Shown piece by piece: positions 29,974 to 40,676 of a stretch of 64,000 nt of DNA. The notes under the pieces are model-generated. The model worked only from the letters and a program-made list of their open reading frames with translations, ran no database searches and was not told the DNA's origin. A program made the translations under genes and the position numbers. Origin of the DNA: Paraburkholderia sp. IMGN_8 (GTDB lineage: Bacteria > Pseudomonadota > Gammaproteobacteria > Burkholderiales > Burkholderiaceae); the NCBI RefSeq assembly GCF_038050405.1, contig NZ_CP150900.1, positions 558,001 through 622,000 of the forward strand, in the 5' to 3' direction. Position 1 is the stretch's first letter. Every line of letters starts with the position of its first letter.

Positions 29974-30390
29974 ATGCTTTGGGTAAAAACGTTTCACATC
30001 GTTCTGATTGCTTCCTGGTTTGCCGGCCTGTTCTATCTGCCGCGCATCTTCGTCAATCTGGCGATGGAGACGGAACCCGCCGCCACGGCGCGGCTTTTGA
30101 CGATGGCGCGTAAGCTGTTCCGCTTCATGACGTTTATCGCGGTGCCGGCGCTCGCATGCGGTCTGTGGCTGTGGCTCGCGGTCGGCATCGGACGCGGGCA
30201 GGGCTGGATTCACGCGAAGGTGGGCGTGGTGGTGTTGCTGATCGTCTATCACGCGTACTGCGGCGTGCTGCTGCGGACTTTCGAGCGTGGCGAGAACCGC
30301 CGGACGGATAAGTGGTATCGGTTGTTCAATGAACTGCCCGTGCTGGGCATGCTGGCGGCCGTGGCATTGGTTGTTTTGAAGCCGTTCTAA
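29974..30390 (+). CDS. hemJ: HemJ-like protoporphyrinogen oxidase (often annotated CopD family membrane protein)
   Basis: This 138-residue integral membrane protein has four hydrophobic helices. It carries the HemJ pattern: an early His in KTFHIVLIASWFAGLFYLPRIFV, the conserved Lys in GWIHAKVGVVVLLIVYHAYCG, and the closing FNELPVLGMLAAVALVVLKPF. HemJ oxidises protoporphyrinogen IX in heme synthesis. Automatic annotation often labels it CopD. Identity as HemJ rests on motif pattern only. It is 113 bases after proA and convergent with hexR. Confidence 0.8.
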   Translation: MLWVKTFHIVLIASWFAGLFYLPRIFVNLAMETEPAATARLLTMARKLFRFMTFIAVPALACGLWLWLAVGIGRGQGWIHAKVGVVVLLIVYHAYCGVLLRTFERGENRRTDKWYRLFNELPVLGMLAAVALVVLKPF

Positions 30391-30451
30391 GACGAAGCGC
30401 GGACCGGCCCCGGTCCGCGTGTCACGTCATCTTCGTAGCGTGCTCGATGCG

Positions 30452-31306
30452 CTACGTACCCGTGGCCGGCCCCTGAATCCGGCGCCGCAACAATACTTCC
30501 TTCGCCTGCGCAAGTTTCTCGACCAGTTCCGGTCCCCGGCTTAGCGCCACGCCCACCGCGAGAATATCGCCGATCGCCAGATGCGAGACGCGCGAGGTCA
30601 TCGGCGAAAAGATATCCGTGTCTTCGTCCACGTTCGCAAACAGGCCCACCGTCGCGAGCCGAGCGAGCGGCGAATTGCCGTGCGTGATTGCAATCACCTT
30701 CGCGCCCGCCGCCAGAGCGGACTTCGCCGCATCGACGATATCGCGCGTACGTCCGGTATTCGAAATCGCCACAACCACATCGCCTTCACCCAGCAGCGCC
30801 GCAGACATCAAAAACGTATGCGGATCCGAATACGCGACGCTCGGCATACCCAGGCGAAAAAACTTGTGCTGCACATCCAGCGCAGCAATACCCGAGCCTC
30901 CCGCACCGTAAAACTCGATGCGCCGCGCCTGCGCCAAAAGTGTGATCGCCGCCGCCACGCTGTCCGACGACAGATTGTTGCGCACCTGGATCAGCGCGCC
31001 GATGGTCCGGTCGAGCACCTTCGCGGCGACGCCTGGCGTCGGCTCGTCCGGCCGCACGTCGCGGTAGACGGCGGGCACTTCCGCGGCAATGCCTTGCGCC
31101 AGCCGGATCTTGAACTCGCGAAAGCCCGAAAAGCCGAGCGCATGGCAGAACCGCGCAATGGTCGGCTGGCTGACGCCGGCGCGTGCAGCCACCTCGGTCA
31201 TCGACAGATCGAGCACCTCGCGCGGCGCTTCGATCACGTAATCGGCCAGCTTGCGCTCGGACGGGCGCAGCTGCTCGCGCATCTCTTCCACCTGGGACAG
31301 CATCAT
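30452..31306 (-). CDS. hexR: RpiR/MurR-family regulator, HexR type
   Basis: This 284-residue protein has an N-terminal helix-turn-helix (LRPSERKLADYVIEAPREVLDLSMTEVAARAGVSQPTIARFCHALG) and a C-terminal SIS sugar-phosphate domain (IEFYGAGGSGIAALDVQHKFFRLG, VVAISNTGRTRDIVDAAK). The family senses 2-keto-3-deoxy-6-phosphogluconate when it is HexR. It is divergent from edd-eda, and two TGTA-N7-TACA-like boxes lie between, so repression of the Entner-Doudoroff genes and of itself is likely. The frame continues to the right as an artefact of edd; I start at the ATG at 31306. Confidence 0.92.
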   Translation of the reverse strand: MMLSQVEEMREQLRPSERKLADYVIEAPREVLDLSMTEVAARAGVSQPTIARFCHALGFSGFREFKIRLAQGIAAEVPAVYRDVRPDEPTPGVAAKVLDRTIGALIQVRNNLSSDSVAAAITLLAQARRIEFYGAGGSGIAALDVQHKFFRLGMPSVAYSDPHTFLMSAALLGEGDVVVAISNTGRTRDIVDAAKSALAAGAKVIAITHGNSPLARLATVGLFANVDEDTDIFSPMTSRVSHLAIGDILAVGVALSRGPELVEKLAQAKEVLLRRRIQGPATGT

Positions 31307-31361
31307 TTGAAAACTCGCACTATGCTGAAGAATGCGGGGACTATATCTGATTGCCAGTGAG

Positions 31362-31376
31362 TGTACAAAAACTACA
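31362..31376. promoter_or_regulatory. HexR-type box 1
   Basis: TGTACAAAAACTACA fits the TGTA-N7-TACA pattern known for HexR operators. It lies 56 bases upstream of the hexR start, where binding would control hexR itself. Confidence 0.65.
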
Positions 31377-31493
31377 TTTAGCGCTGTAGGTGTAATCCCC
31401 AGGCTTCGCGCGTTCATCACTGATTGGCCGCCAGTAAAGCGATGCGGGCAGTTCCGAGATGCGGCGGTGCAGCAGGAATCGTCGTTGCGATCG

Positions 31494-31508
31494 TGTAGTT
31501 TTTCTACT
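31494..31508. promoter_or_regulatory. HexR-type box 2
   Basis: TGTAGTTTTTCTACT matches the HexR pattern in all but its last base. It lies about 90 bases before the edd ATG and could overlap the edd promoter. Confidence 0.6.
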
Positions 31509-31597
31509 AAGATTGCGGCGTCGACTGTTTCGACATCCCCGCGATACCTGCCTGGCATAGTGCGCGTACACCTCACGCCAGCGACGAAGGAGCTCCG

Positions 31598-33514
31598 ATG
31601 GTTTCCCCGCATTCGCAATTGTTGAAGGTCACGCAACGCGTGGTCGAGCGCAGCAAGCCCACTCGCGAGGCGTACCTGGCCCGCATCGCACACGCGCAGG
31701 GCAAATTCCCGGCGCGCGGCGCGCTCTCGTGCGCCAATCTGGCCCACGGCTTTGCCGGGCTCGAAGGCAACGACAAGCTCGTCATCAAGCAGATCCGCCA
31801 GCCGAACATCGGCATCGTTTCGTCGTACAACGAGATGCTGTCCGCGCACGCGCCGTACAAAAACTACCCGGATATCATCAAGGAAGCCGCGCGTGAAAAT
31901 GGCGGCGTCGCGCAATTCGCCGGCGGCGTGCCGGCCATGTGCGATGGCGTCACGCAAGGCAACGCGGGCATGGAACTGTCGTTGTTCTCGCGCGAAGTGA
32001 TCGCGATGAGCACCGCAGTCGCCCTGACGCACAATATGTTCGACGCGGCGCTGTGCCTCGGCATCTGCGACAAGATCGTGCCGGGTTTGCTGATCGGCGC
32101 GCTGCAATTCGGCCATCTGCCGACGATTTTCGTGCCGGCCGGCCCGATGGGAAGCGGCCTCTCGAACGACGACAAAGCCAAGACCCGGCAGCTGTTCGCC
32201 ACCGGCCAGTGCGGCCGCGACGCGCTGCTCGAAGCGGAGGCCGCCGCGTATCACAGCCACGGCACCTGCACGTTCTACGGCACCGCGAACAGCAATCAGA
32301 TGCTGATGGAAGTCATGGGCCTGCACCTGCCGGGTTCCGCATTTGTGCATCCGCATACGCCGCTGCGCGACGCGCTGACCGCGCAGGCCGCGCGTCGCGT
32401 GCTCGATCTGACGGTGGAACGTGGCAACTACATGCCGATCGGCCATGTGGTCGACGAGAAAGCCATCGTCAACGGCATCGTCGCGTTGCTGGCCACGGGC
32501 GGTTCGACCAATCACACGCTGCATCTGGTTGCGATTGCGCGGGCGGCCGGCATCGTGATCGATTGGGACGACTTCGACACGTTGTCGCAAGCCGTGCCGC
32601 TGCTCGCGAAGATTTACCCGAACGGCAAGGCCGATGTGAATCACTTCCACGCGGCCGGCGGCGTGGCGTTCCTGGTCCGCAATCTGCTGGAAGGCGGCTT
32701 GCTGCATGAAGACGTGAACACCGTCGCGGGGAAGGGGCTCAAGCACTACACGGAAGAGCCGAAGCTGCTCGACGGCAAGCTGCAATGGGTGCCGGGCGCG
32801 CAGGTAAGCGAAGACACAGCGGTGCTGCGCGGCATCAAGGAGCCGTTCCAGCCGGACGGCGGCTTGCGTCTGATGCAAGGCAAGCTCGGTCGCGGCGTGA
32901 TCAAGATTTCCGCCGTGGCGGCGCAGCATCGCAAGGTGAAGGCGCCGGCCATCGTGTTCGATTCGCAGGAAGCCGTGCAGGAAGCTTTCGACAACGGCGA
33001 ACTGAAACGCGACTTCATCGCCGTGGTGCGCTTCCAGGGCGCCCGCGCAAACGGCATGCCCGAGCTGCATCGTTTGACGCCGTTGCTCGGTGTGTTGCAG
33101 GATCAAGGTTTCCACGTTGCACTGGTCACCGACGGCCGCATGTCCGGTGCCTCGGGCAAGGTGCCGGCGGTGATTCACCTGTCGCCGGAAGCGTTGCTGC
33201 AAGGCCCGATCGGCAAAGTCCGCACCGGCGACATGCTGGTGATCGATGCGGAAGCTGGCGTGCTGGACATTGAAATCGATGCAGCCGCATGGGCTGCGCG
33301 ACCGGAAGCGGTGCCGCAGCACCAGGCGGAAAACGAAGTCGGCTTCGGCCGCGAATTGTTCGGCGTGTTCCGTGCGGCGGCAGCGCCCGCGGAGCAGGGC
33401 GCCTCGGTGTTCGGCCCGATGGTCGGCGAGCGCCACGCGCACCACGGCGCGCAGGGCAAAGCACACACAAGCACCACTCAAGCCAGCCACGCGCTGCAGA
33501 AACAAGGAGTCTGA
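31598..33514 (+). CDS. edd: phosphogluconate dehydratase
   Basis: This 638-residue IlvD/Edd-family enzyme has the [4Fe-4S] cysteine segments [13 protein letters not shown] and [11 protein letters not shown]. It also has [26 protein letters not shown] and [14 protein letters not shown]. It dehydrates 6-phosphogluconate to 2-keto-3-deoxy-6-phosphogluconate. AAGGAG precedes the ATG by six bases. The last 30 residues are His/Ala/Gln-rich and not conserved. eda follows after two bases. Confidence 0.97.
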   Translation: MVSPHSQLLKVTQRVVERSKPTREAYLARIAHAQGKFPARGALSCANLAHGFAGLEGNDKLVIKQIRQPNIGIVSSYNEMLSAHAPYKNYPDIIKEAARENGGVAQFAGGVPAMCDGVTQGNAGMELSLFSREVIAMSTAVALTHNMFDAALCLGICDKIVPGLLIGALQFGHLPTIFVPAGPMGSGLSNDDKAKTRQLFATGQCGRDALLEAEAAAYHSHGTCTFYGTANSNQMLMEVMGLHLPGSAFVHPHTPLRDALTAQAARRVLDLTVERGNYMPIGHVVDEKAIVNGIVALLATGGSTNHTLHLVAIARAAGIVIDWDDFDTLSQAVPLLAKIYPNGKADVNHFHAAGGVAFLVRNLLEGGLLHEDVNTVAGKGLKHYTEEPKLLDGKLQWVPGAQVSEDTAVLRGIKEPFQPDGGLRLMQGKLGRGVIKISAVAAQHRKVKAPAIVFDSQEAVQEAFDNGELKRDFIAVVRFQGARANGMPELHRLTPLLGVLQDQGFHVALVTDGRMSGASGKVPAVIHLSPEALLQGPIGKVRTGDMLVIDAEAGVLDIEIDAAAWAARPEAVPQHQAENEVGFGRELFGVFRAAAAPAEQGASVFGPMVGERHAHHGAQGKAHTSTTQASHALQKQGV

Positions 33515-33516
33515 CT

Positions 33517-34158
33517 ATGACGTCGAAAACAGTAAGCGATATCGTGCGCCTCGGCCCGGTGATTCCGGTGCTCGCATTCGACTCGGCCGAACAGGGCGAA
33601 CATGTGTCGCGCGCGCTGCATGCGGGCGGCGTGAAAGTGCTGGAAATCACGCTGCGCACGGCGGCCGGTCTGGAAGCGATCCAACGCGCGAGCCAGTTGG
33701 CCGAAGACATCGTGGTCGGCGTCGGCACGATCACGAAACCCGAACATTGCGCTCAGGCGAAGAAGGCGGGCGCACAGTTCGGTGTGTCGCCGGGTCTGAC
33801 GAAAGACATGCACAAAGCCGCGCAGGATGCGGGTTTGCCGCTGCTGCCGGGCGTGATGACACCAAGCGACATCATCGCAGCGCTGGAACTCGGCTACGAA
33901 ATCGTCAAGTTTTTCCCGGCCCAACAGGCCGGCGGCGTGCCGATGCTGCAAGCCTTTTATGGCCCGTTCCCGACGTTGAAGTTTTGCCCGACCGGCGGCA
34001 TTACTGCCGAAAGCGCCATCAATTTCCTCGCACAACCGAACGTCGTGTGCGTGGGCGGATCGTGGTTGACGCCGAAGGCTGCAGTTGCCGCGCAGAATTG
34101 GGACGAAGTGACGCGTCTTGCGCGCGCCGCCAGCGAGCTCGCCGCGCCTGCGCATTGA
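33517..34158 (+). CDS. eda: KDPG/KHG aldolase
   Basis: This 213-residue class I aldolase has Glu43 (KVLEITLRT) and the Schiff-base Lys131 (EIVKFFPAQ), with GVGTI and CPTGGI phosphate-binding segments. It cleaves 2-keto-3-deoxy-6-phosphogluconate to pyruvate and glyceraldehyde 3-phosphate. ACAAGGAG lies 6-7 bases before the ATG at 33517. It is translated right after edd and closed by a hairpin terminator. Confidence 0.97.
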   Translation: MTSKTVSDIVRLGPVIPVLAFDSAEQGEHVSRALHAGGVKVLEITLRTAAGLEAIQRASQLAEDIVVGVGTITKPEHCAQAKKAGAQFGVSPGLTKDMHKAAQDAGLPLLPGVMTPSDIIAALELGYEIVKFFPAQQAGGVPMLQAFYGPFPTLKFCPTGGITAESAINFLAQPNVVCVGGSWLTPKAAVAAQNWDEVTRLARAASELAAPAH

Positions 34159-34200
34159 ACTGACCAGCGCGTACGTTCGCCAGTTCAGCAGGTTCAGGCC

Positions 34201-34251
34201 AAGGAGCCTCGTCGAAGCAGCCCGTCAGGCTGTCGCGGCGAGGCTCCTTTT
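34201..34251 (+). terminator. intrinsic terminator after eda
   Basis: AAGGAGCCTCG pairs with CGAGGCTCCTT across a 27-base loop region and ends in TTTT. It separates edd-eda from the gluconate uptake genes. Confidence 0.78.
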
Positions 34252-34408
34252 AATATGCGGCGCTGCCCTTTTGGCGCGCCTTGAAACAAAACAGACAGTA
34301 AAATTCAGCGTCCGCACGACTGCCTGGTACCGGCAGCGTCACAGGCTGCGAGACACACTGTGCCAGCTTCGTCGGCACCGAGAATCAACAACACAAAGGA
34401 GGAGCTTC

Positions 34409-35770
34409 ATGGAAGCTGTCCACGGCAGCATGCTGCTGGTTTACGGGGTGATCGCCATCGCAGCGCTGATCTTGCTGATCACGCGCTTCAAGGTTTATCC
34501 GTTTCTCGTCCTGATCATCGTCTCGCTACTGCTTGGGCTCGCGGCCGGCATGCCGATGAGCACGATCGTCAAATCGTTCGAAACCGGCAATGGCAATACG
34601 CTCGGTCACATCGCGGTGGTGGTCGGTCTCGGCACGATGCTCGGCAAGATGATGGCCGAATCGGGCGGCGCGGAGCGCGTCGCGACCACGCTGATCGACT
34701 GGTTCGGTGAGAAGAACATTCACTGGGCGATGATGTTCGTCGCGATCATCGTCGGTTTGCCGGTGTTCTTCGAAGTCGGCTTCGTGCTGCTGATTCCGAT
34801 TGCCTTCAACGTCGCCAAGCGCACCGGCAAGTCGCTGCTGCTGATCGGCCTGCCGATGGTCGCAGGACTGTCTGTCGTGCACGGGCTGATTCCGCCGCAC
34901 CCGGCCGCGATGCTCGCGGTGCAGGCGTATCACGCCGATATCGGCAAGACGATTGCGTATGGACTGCTGGTCGGCGTGCCGACCGCGATCGTCGCCGGTC
35001 CGCTGTTCGCGCTGCTGATTCATCGCCAGATCAAGCTGCCGGCGAACAATCCGCTCGCCGCGCAATTCACCGAGTCTCACGCGGAAGGGGTGAAGCGTGA
35101 GCTCCCCGGGTTCGGCATTACGCTGTTCACGATCCTGCTGCCGGTCATCCTGATGCTGGTCGGCAGTTGGGCCGATCTGGTGTTCACGCCGAAAACCCTG
35201 CCGAACGATCTGCTGCATTTTGTCGGCAACTCGGACGTGGCGCTGCTGATTGCGGTGCTGGTCAGCTTCTGGACCTTCGGGGCGAAGCGCGGCTTCAATC
35301 GTGAGCAGATCCAGAAGTTCTGCGGCGAGTGTCTTGCGCCGATCGCGGGCATCACGCTGATCGTCGGCGCGGGCGGCGGCTTCGGACGTGTGCTGATGGA
35401 TAGCGGCATCTCGAAGGAAATCGTCGGTGCGGCGACCTCGGCGCATCTGTCGCCGCTGCTGCTTGGTTGGATCGTCGCGGCGATGATCCGTCTTGCGACC
35501 GGCTCGGCCACGGTGGCGATGACGACCGCGTGCGGCATCGTCGCGCCGATCGCCTCGGCCAGCGGCGTGCAGGTCACGCCGGAATTGCTGGTGCTCGCCA
35601 CGGGTTCCGGTTCGCTGATCTTCTCGCACGTCAACGACGGCGGCTTCTGGCTGATCAAGGAATATTTCGGCATGACGGTGGGGCAGACGTTCAAGACGTG
35701 GTCGCTCTGCGAAACCATCATTTCCGTGTTGGGTTTGGCTTTAACCTTCGCACTCGCGACGGTCGTGTAA
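34409..35770 (+). CDS. GntP-family gluconate:H+ symporter
   Basis: This 453-residue membrane carrier has about 12 hydrophobic segments. GntP family markers include GLGTMLGKMMAESGGAERVATTLI, LPVFFEVGFVLLIPIAF and LATGSGSLIFSHVNDGGFWLIKEYF. The ATG at 34409 has AAAGGAGGAG upstream. It brings gluconate (or a related aldonate) in with protons. It is followed by gntK after ten bases and preceded by edd-eda, which makes gluconate the most likely substrate. Confidence 0.93.
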   Translation: MEAVHGSMLLVYGVIAIAALILLITRFKVYPFLVLIIVSLLLGLAAGMPMSTIVKSFETGNGNTLGHIAVVVGLGTMLGKMMAESGGAERVATTLIDWFGEKNIHWAMMFVAIIVGLPVFFEVGFVLLIPIAFNVAKRTGKSLLLIGLPMVAGLSVVHGLIPPHPAAMLAVQAYHADIGKTIAYGLLVGVPTAIVAGPLFALLIHRQIKLPANNPLAAQFTESHAEGVKRELPGFGITLFTILLPVILMLVGSWADLVFTPKTLPNDLLHFVGNSDVALLIAVLVSFWTFGAKRGFNREQIQKFCGECLAPIAGITLIVGAGGGFGRVLMDSGISKEIVGAATSAHLSPLLLGWIVAAMIRLATGSATVAMTTACGIVAPIASASGVQVTPELLVLATGSGSLIFSHVNDGGFWLIKEYFGMTVGQTFKTWSLCETIISVLGLALTFALATVV

Positions 35771-35780
35771 GGAGTAATTG

Positions 35781-36284
35781 ATGATTCTGATCGCAATGGG
35801 CGTGTCGGGCGCCGGCAAAACGAGGATTGGCGAAATGCTGGCCGAGTGCCTGCACTGCGCATTCACCGACGGCGACGCGTTTCACAGCGCTGCTAACAAA
35901 GAGAAAATGCACCACGGCATTCCCCTCACCGACGAAGACCGCTGGCCGTGGTTGCAAACCATCCGTGCAGCGATTGAAGAGAAGCAGAAGGCGGGCGAGA
36001 ACGCGGTGTTCACGTGTTCGTCGCTCAAGCGCTCGTACCGCGACGTTCTGCGTGGCGGCAGCAACGGTGACAAGGACGTGTGCTTCGTCTATCTGAAGGG
36101 GTCGTACGAGATGCTGCACGACCGGCTGACCACGCGTACCGGCCATTTCTTCGATCCGTCGCTGCTGCAAAGCCAGCTCGATACGCTCGAAGAACCGGGC
36201 GCTGATGAGGCGATTACCGTGAGCATCGAGTTGTCGCCGGAAGAGATCGTCGATGAGGTGTTGAAGCAGATGAAGGCGCGTTGA
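35781..36284 (+). CDS. gntK: gluconokinase
   Basis: This 167-residue P-loop kinase has GVSGAGKT at residues 7-14, DGDAFHSAANKEKMHHGIPLTDEDRWPWL and CSSLKRSYRDVLR, all typical of GntK. It makes 6-phosphogluconate for Edd. The ATG at 35781 follows GGAG seven bases upstream; a TTG one codon earlier is in frame. It forms a unit with the upstream symporter. Confidence 0.96.
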   Translation: MILIAMGVSGAGKTRIGEMLAECLHCAFTDGDAFHSAANKEKMHHGIPLTDEDRWPWLQTIRAAIEEKQKAGENAVFTCSSLKRSYRDVLRGGSNGDKDVCFVYLKGSYEMLHDRLTTRTGHFFDPSLLQSQLDTLEEPGADEAITVSIELSPEEIVDEVLKQMKAR

Positions 36285-36312
36285 GCGTTTTCGTCGCTCA
36301 CGCGGCAGGATG

Positions 36313-36343
36313 AAAAAAGGCGCTCCGAGTGAGCGCCTTTTTT
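36313..36343 (+). terminator. strong terminator between gntK and purB
   Basis: AAAAAAGGCGCTC and GAGCGCCTTTTTT are perfect 13-base arms around CGAGT. It can act for both convergent genes. Confidence 0.9.
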
Positions 36344-36384
36344 GGCTGATTTTTATGCCTGAGGCAACGAGGCAATGACTGAGC

Positions 36385-37839
<1,455 letters not shown>

Positions 37840-38006
37840 TTACCACCGCGCGGCTGTTTGCCCGATCTTGGGATCGATCTGGCGACGAACCCGGCCTGCG
37901 CCACGCTCGCTTCGAGTTCTCGCTCAAGCCGTGCTAACGCCCTGGCTCCTTGGCCGCGCCGCTAGAATGCTGACTTCTTCTCTCTCCGCTGGCAGCAGGT
38001 TTTCGC

Positions 38007-38963
38007 ATGGAACTGAAATGGCTCGAGGACTTCGTTTCGCTCGCGGAAACGCGTAGTTTCAGCCGCTCGGCCGAATTGCGGCACGTCACGCAGCCGGCGT
38101 TTTCGCGGCGGATCCAGGCCTTGGAAGCATGGCTCGGCACCGAATTGATCGACCGTTCGGTCTACCCGACGCGGCTGACCGCGGCCGGCCAGGTGTTCAA
38201 CGAGCAGGCGCTCGCGATGCTGTCGCAGTTCCACGAGGCGCGCGCGCTGCTGCGCGGACACACGGCGACACCCCAGGCGACCATCGAGTTCGCGGTGCCG
38301 CACACGCTGTCGCTGACTTACTTCCCGCGCTGGCTGCAACGCATCGAAGCGCAGATGGGGCCGATCCATACGCGGCTGCGCGCGCTGAACGTGCACGACG
38401 CGGCTTTGTCGCTGGTGGAAGGCGGCTGCGATCTGATGATGGGCTATCACCATCCCAGCCACCCGGTCGCGCTCGATCCGGCGCGCTACGACATGCTGAC
38501 GCTCGGCAACGAGCCGATCAGCCCGTTCTCGGCGCCGGGCCGCGCGAGCCGGCCGCGTCACACGCTGCCCGGCGGCGCCGACGCGCCGACGCCGTATCTG
38601 TCATACACGCCGAACGCGTACCTCGGCCGCATGACCGAGGTGATCCTCGCCAACGCGCCCGAGCGCCTTTACCTCGACCGGCTGTACGAGACCGACATGG
38701 CCGAGGGGCTCAAGGCGATGGCGCTGGCCGGTCACGGTATCGCGTTCCTGCCGCACAGCGCAGTGGAAGACGCGGTCGCCGACGGCAAGCTGATCCGGCT
38801 GGATCGCGCGACACGCGGCACGCCCGAAGGACAGCTTACGCTGACCATGGAAATCCGCCTGTATCGCGACAAGCTGGCGGCGAAAAGCGATGATGCGCGG
38901 CAGATACTCGTGCGTCAGTTGTGGGACCTGGTGTCGGAGGAGCTGGCGCAGCGCGCTGTCTGA
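38007..38963 (+). CDS. LysR-family transcriptional regulator
   Basis: This 318-residue protein has an N-terminal helix-turn-helix (MELKWLEDFVSLAETRSFSRSAELRHVTQPAFSRRIQALEAWLG) and a periplasmic-binding-like effector domain. It lies 136 bases upstream of gdhA on the same strand, with a perfect palindrome in between at 39001-39025. It may control gdhA or the glutamate transport genes; this is position-based inference. No match to a named regulator is evident. Confidence 0.88.
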   Translation: MELKWLEDFVSLAETRSFSRSAELRHVTQPAFSRRIQALEAWLGTELIDRSVYPTRLTAAGQVFNEQALAMLSQFHEARALLRGHTATPQATIEFAVPHTLSLTYFPRWLQRIEAQMGPIHTRLRALNVHDAALSLVEGGCDLMMGYHHPSHPVALDPARYDMLTLGNEPISPFSAPGRASRPRHTLPGGADAPTPYLSYTPNAYLGRMTEVILANAPERLYLDRLYETDMAEGLKAMALAGHGIAFLPHSAVEDAVADGKLIRLDRATRGTPEGQLTLTMEIRLYRDKLAAKSDDARQILVRQLWDLVSEELAQRAV

Positions 38964-39000
38964 AACTGCCCGCGTACGACGTCAAATTGCGAGTTCTCGA

Positions 39001-39025
39001 CGATTATGCAAAAAAAACATAATCG
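39001..39025. repeat. inverted repeat upstream of gdhA, possible operator
   Basis: CGATTATG and CATAATCG are perfect eight-base arms around an A-rich nine-base centre. The A tract is in the loop, so it is not an intrinsic terminator. It lies 75 bases before the gdhA start. Confidence 0.55.
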
Positions 39026-39099
39026 GATAAGGAAACGGCATTGGATTTCAAATCGGCGTTTTTCGACAATGGCGGCATTCGATCAACGCCGGAGCGTTC

Positions 39100-40413
39100 A
39101 TGTCTTCCCAGCAGCCAGTCGCACAATCCGCATCATCGTTGCAGTCCGTCCCGTCCTACCTCAATATCGAAGACCTCGGCCCGTGGGGCAACTACCTGCG
39201 TCAGGTCGACCGCGTCGCGCCGTACCTCGGCTCGCTGTCCCGCTGGCTCGAAACCCTGAAGCGCCCGAAGCGCATTCTGATCGTCGATGTGCCTATCGAA
39301 CTCGATAACGGCACGGTCGCGCACTTCGAAGGCTATCGCGTGCAGCACAACGTGTCGCGTGGTCCGGGCAAGGGCGGCGTGCGCTATCACCAGGACGTGA
39401 CGCTGTCGGAAGTGATGGCGCTGTCGGCGTGGATGTCGGTCAAGAACGCGGCTGTGAACGTGCCGTACGGCGGCGCGAAGGGCGGTATCCGCGTCGATCC
39501 GCGTACCTTGTCGCGTGGTGAGTTGGAGCGCGTGACGCGCCGCTACACGAGCGAAATCGGCATCATCATCGGACCGAACACCGACATCCCCGCGCCGGAC
39601 GTGAACACGAACGAGCAGATCATGGCGTGGATGATGGACACGTACTCGATGAACCAGGGCCAAACGGCCACGGGCGTCGTGACCGGCAAGCCGATTGCGC
39701 TTGGCGGTTCGCTGGGCCGCCGCGAAGCGACGGGCCGCGGCGTGTTCGTGGTCGGTTGCGAAGCGGCGCGCCGCATCGGCTTCGACATCGAAGGTGCGCG
39801 CATTGCCGTGCAAGGCTTCGGTAACGTCGGCGGGATTGCTGCACGTCTGTTCCAGGAAGCGGGCGCTAAAGTGGTCGCGGTGCAGGATCACACCGGTTCG
39901 CTGTACAAGTCGAGCGGTATCGATGCGGGCGCATTGCTCGAGCACGTCGCGAAGACGGGCGGTGTCGGCGGTTTCCCGGAAGCCGACGCGATCGCGAATG
40001 AAGACTTCTGGACCGTCGAATCGGACATCCTGATTCCGGCCGCGCTGGAAAACCAGATCACCGAAAAGAACGCCGGAAAGATCAAGACGAAGATCATCGT
40101 GGAAGGCGCTAACGGCCCGACCACCACCGCAGCGGACGACATTCTGCATGACCGCGGCATTCTCGTGATTCCGGACGTGGTCGCCAACGCGGGCGGCGTG
40201 ACGGTGTCGTACTTCGAATGGGTGCAGGACTTCTCGAGCTTCTTCTGGACCGAAGACGAGATCAACCAGCGCCTCGAGCGCGTGATGCGTGAAGCATTCG
40301 CCGCGGTGTGGCAAGTGTCGAGCGAGCAGAATGTGTCGGTGCGGACCGCGGCGTTTATCGTGGCCTGTAAGCGCATCCTGCAAGCGCGCGAAATGCGCGG
40401 CCTGTATCCCTGA
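39100..40413 (+). CDS. gdhA: glutamate dehydrogenase
   Basis: This 437-residue Glu/Leu/Phe/Val dehydrogenase has [14 protein letters not shown], the catalytic lysine segment [14 protein letters not shown] and [23 protein letters not shown] (dinucleotide fold). It interconverts glutamate and 2-oxoglutarate plus ammonium. Cofactor preference cannot be called with certainty; the sequence resembles the NAD-type homohexamers. It lies between a LysR regulator and the glutamate uptake genes. Confidence 0.95.
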   Translation: MSSQQPVAQSASSLQSVPSYLNIEDLGPWGNYLRQVDRVAPYLGSLSRWLETLKRPKRILIVDVPIELDNGTVAHFEGYRVQHNVSRGPGKGGVRYHQDVTLSEVMALSAWMSVKNAAVNVPYGGAKGGIRVDPRTLSRGELERVTRRYTSEIGIIIGPNTDIPAPDVNTNEQIMAWMMDTYSMNQGQTATGVVTGKPIALGGSLGRREATGRGVFVVGCEAARRIGFDIEGARIAVQGFGNVGGIAARLFQEAGAKVVAVQDHTGSLYKSSGIDAGALLEHVAKTGGVGGFPEADAIANEDFWTVESDILIPAALENQITEKNAGKIKTKIIVEGANGPTTTAADDILHDRGILVIPDVVANAGGVTVSYFEWVQDFSSFFWTEDEINQRLERVMREAFAAVWQVSSEQNVSVRTAAFIVACKRILQAREMRGLYP

Positions 40414-40501
40414 TCTGTTTGCGTGAAACGGCCGGTCCGCCACCCTGCGGGCCGCAGCCCATTCTTGCTTTGACGCGGTTCACAAGACCGCGTGTATGAC
40501 C

Positions 40502-40535
40502 GGCGGGCGGCATCGTATCGATGCCGCCCGCCTTT
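40502..40535 (+). terminator. hairpin after gdhA
   Basis: GGCGGGCGGCATCG and CGATGCCGCCCGCC are perfect 14-base arms around TAT, followed by TTTG. The hairpin is very stable but its T tract is short. Confidence 0.7.
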
Positions 40536-40676
40536 GTATATCCGGAAAGGTTGACCGATCGGCCGGAAGCGCTGTAAACCTGTAGCGGCGTAGACGCAAC
40601 AAACATGGTTTATAGCCATACTTTCAGAATAATTACTTTGCTAAACTGGCGCCGGTTCTTGCCAAGGAGATCACAA

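Noticed and set aside
31307..33505. Long leftward extension of the hexR frame across edd
   Set aside because: The extra 733 codons read edd backwards; HexR homology begins at the ATG at 31306.
34320..34336. CTGCC-N7-GGCAG inverted repeat before the gluconate symporter gene
   Set aside because: Five-base arms in GC-rich DNA are expected by chance, and no regulator is adjacent to tie it to.
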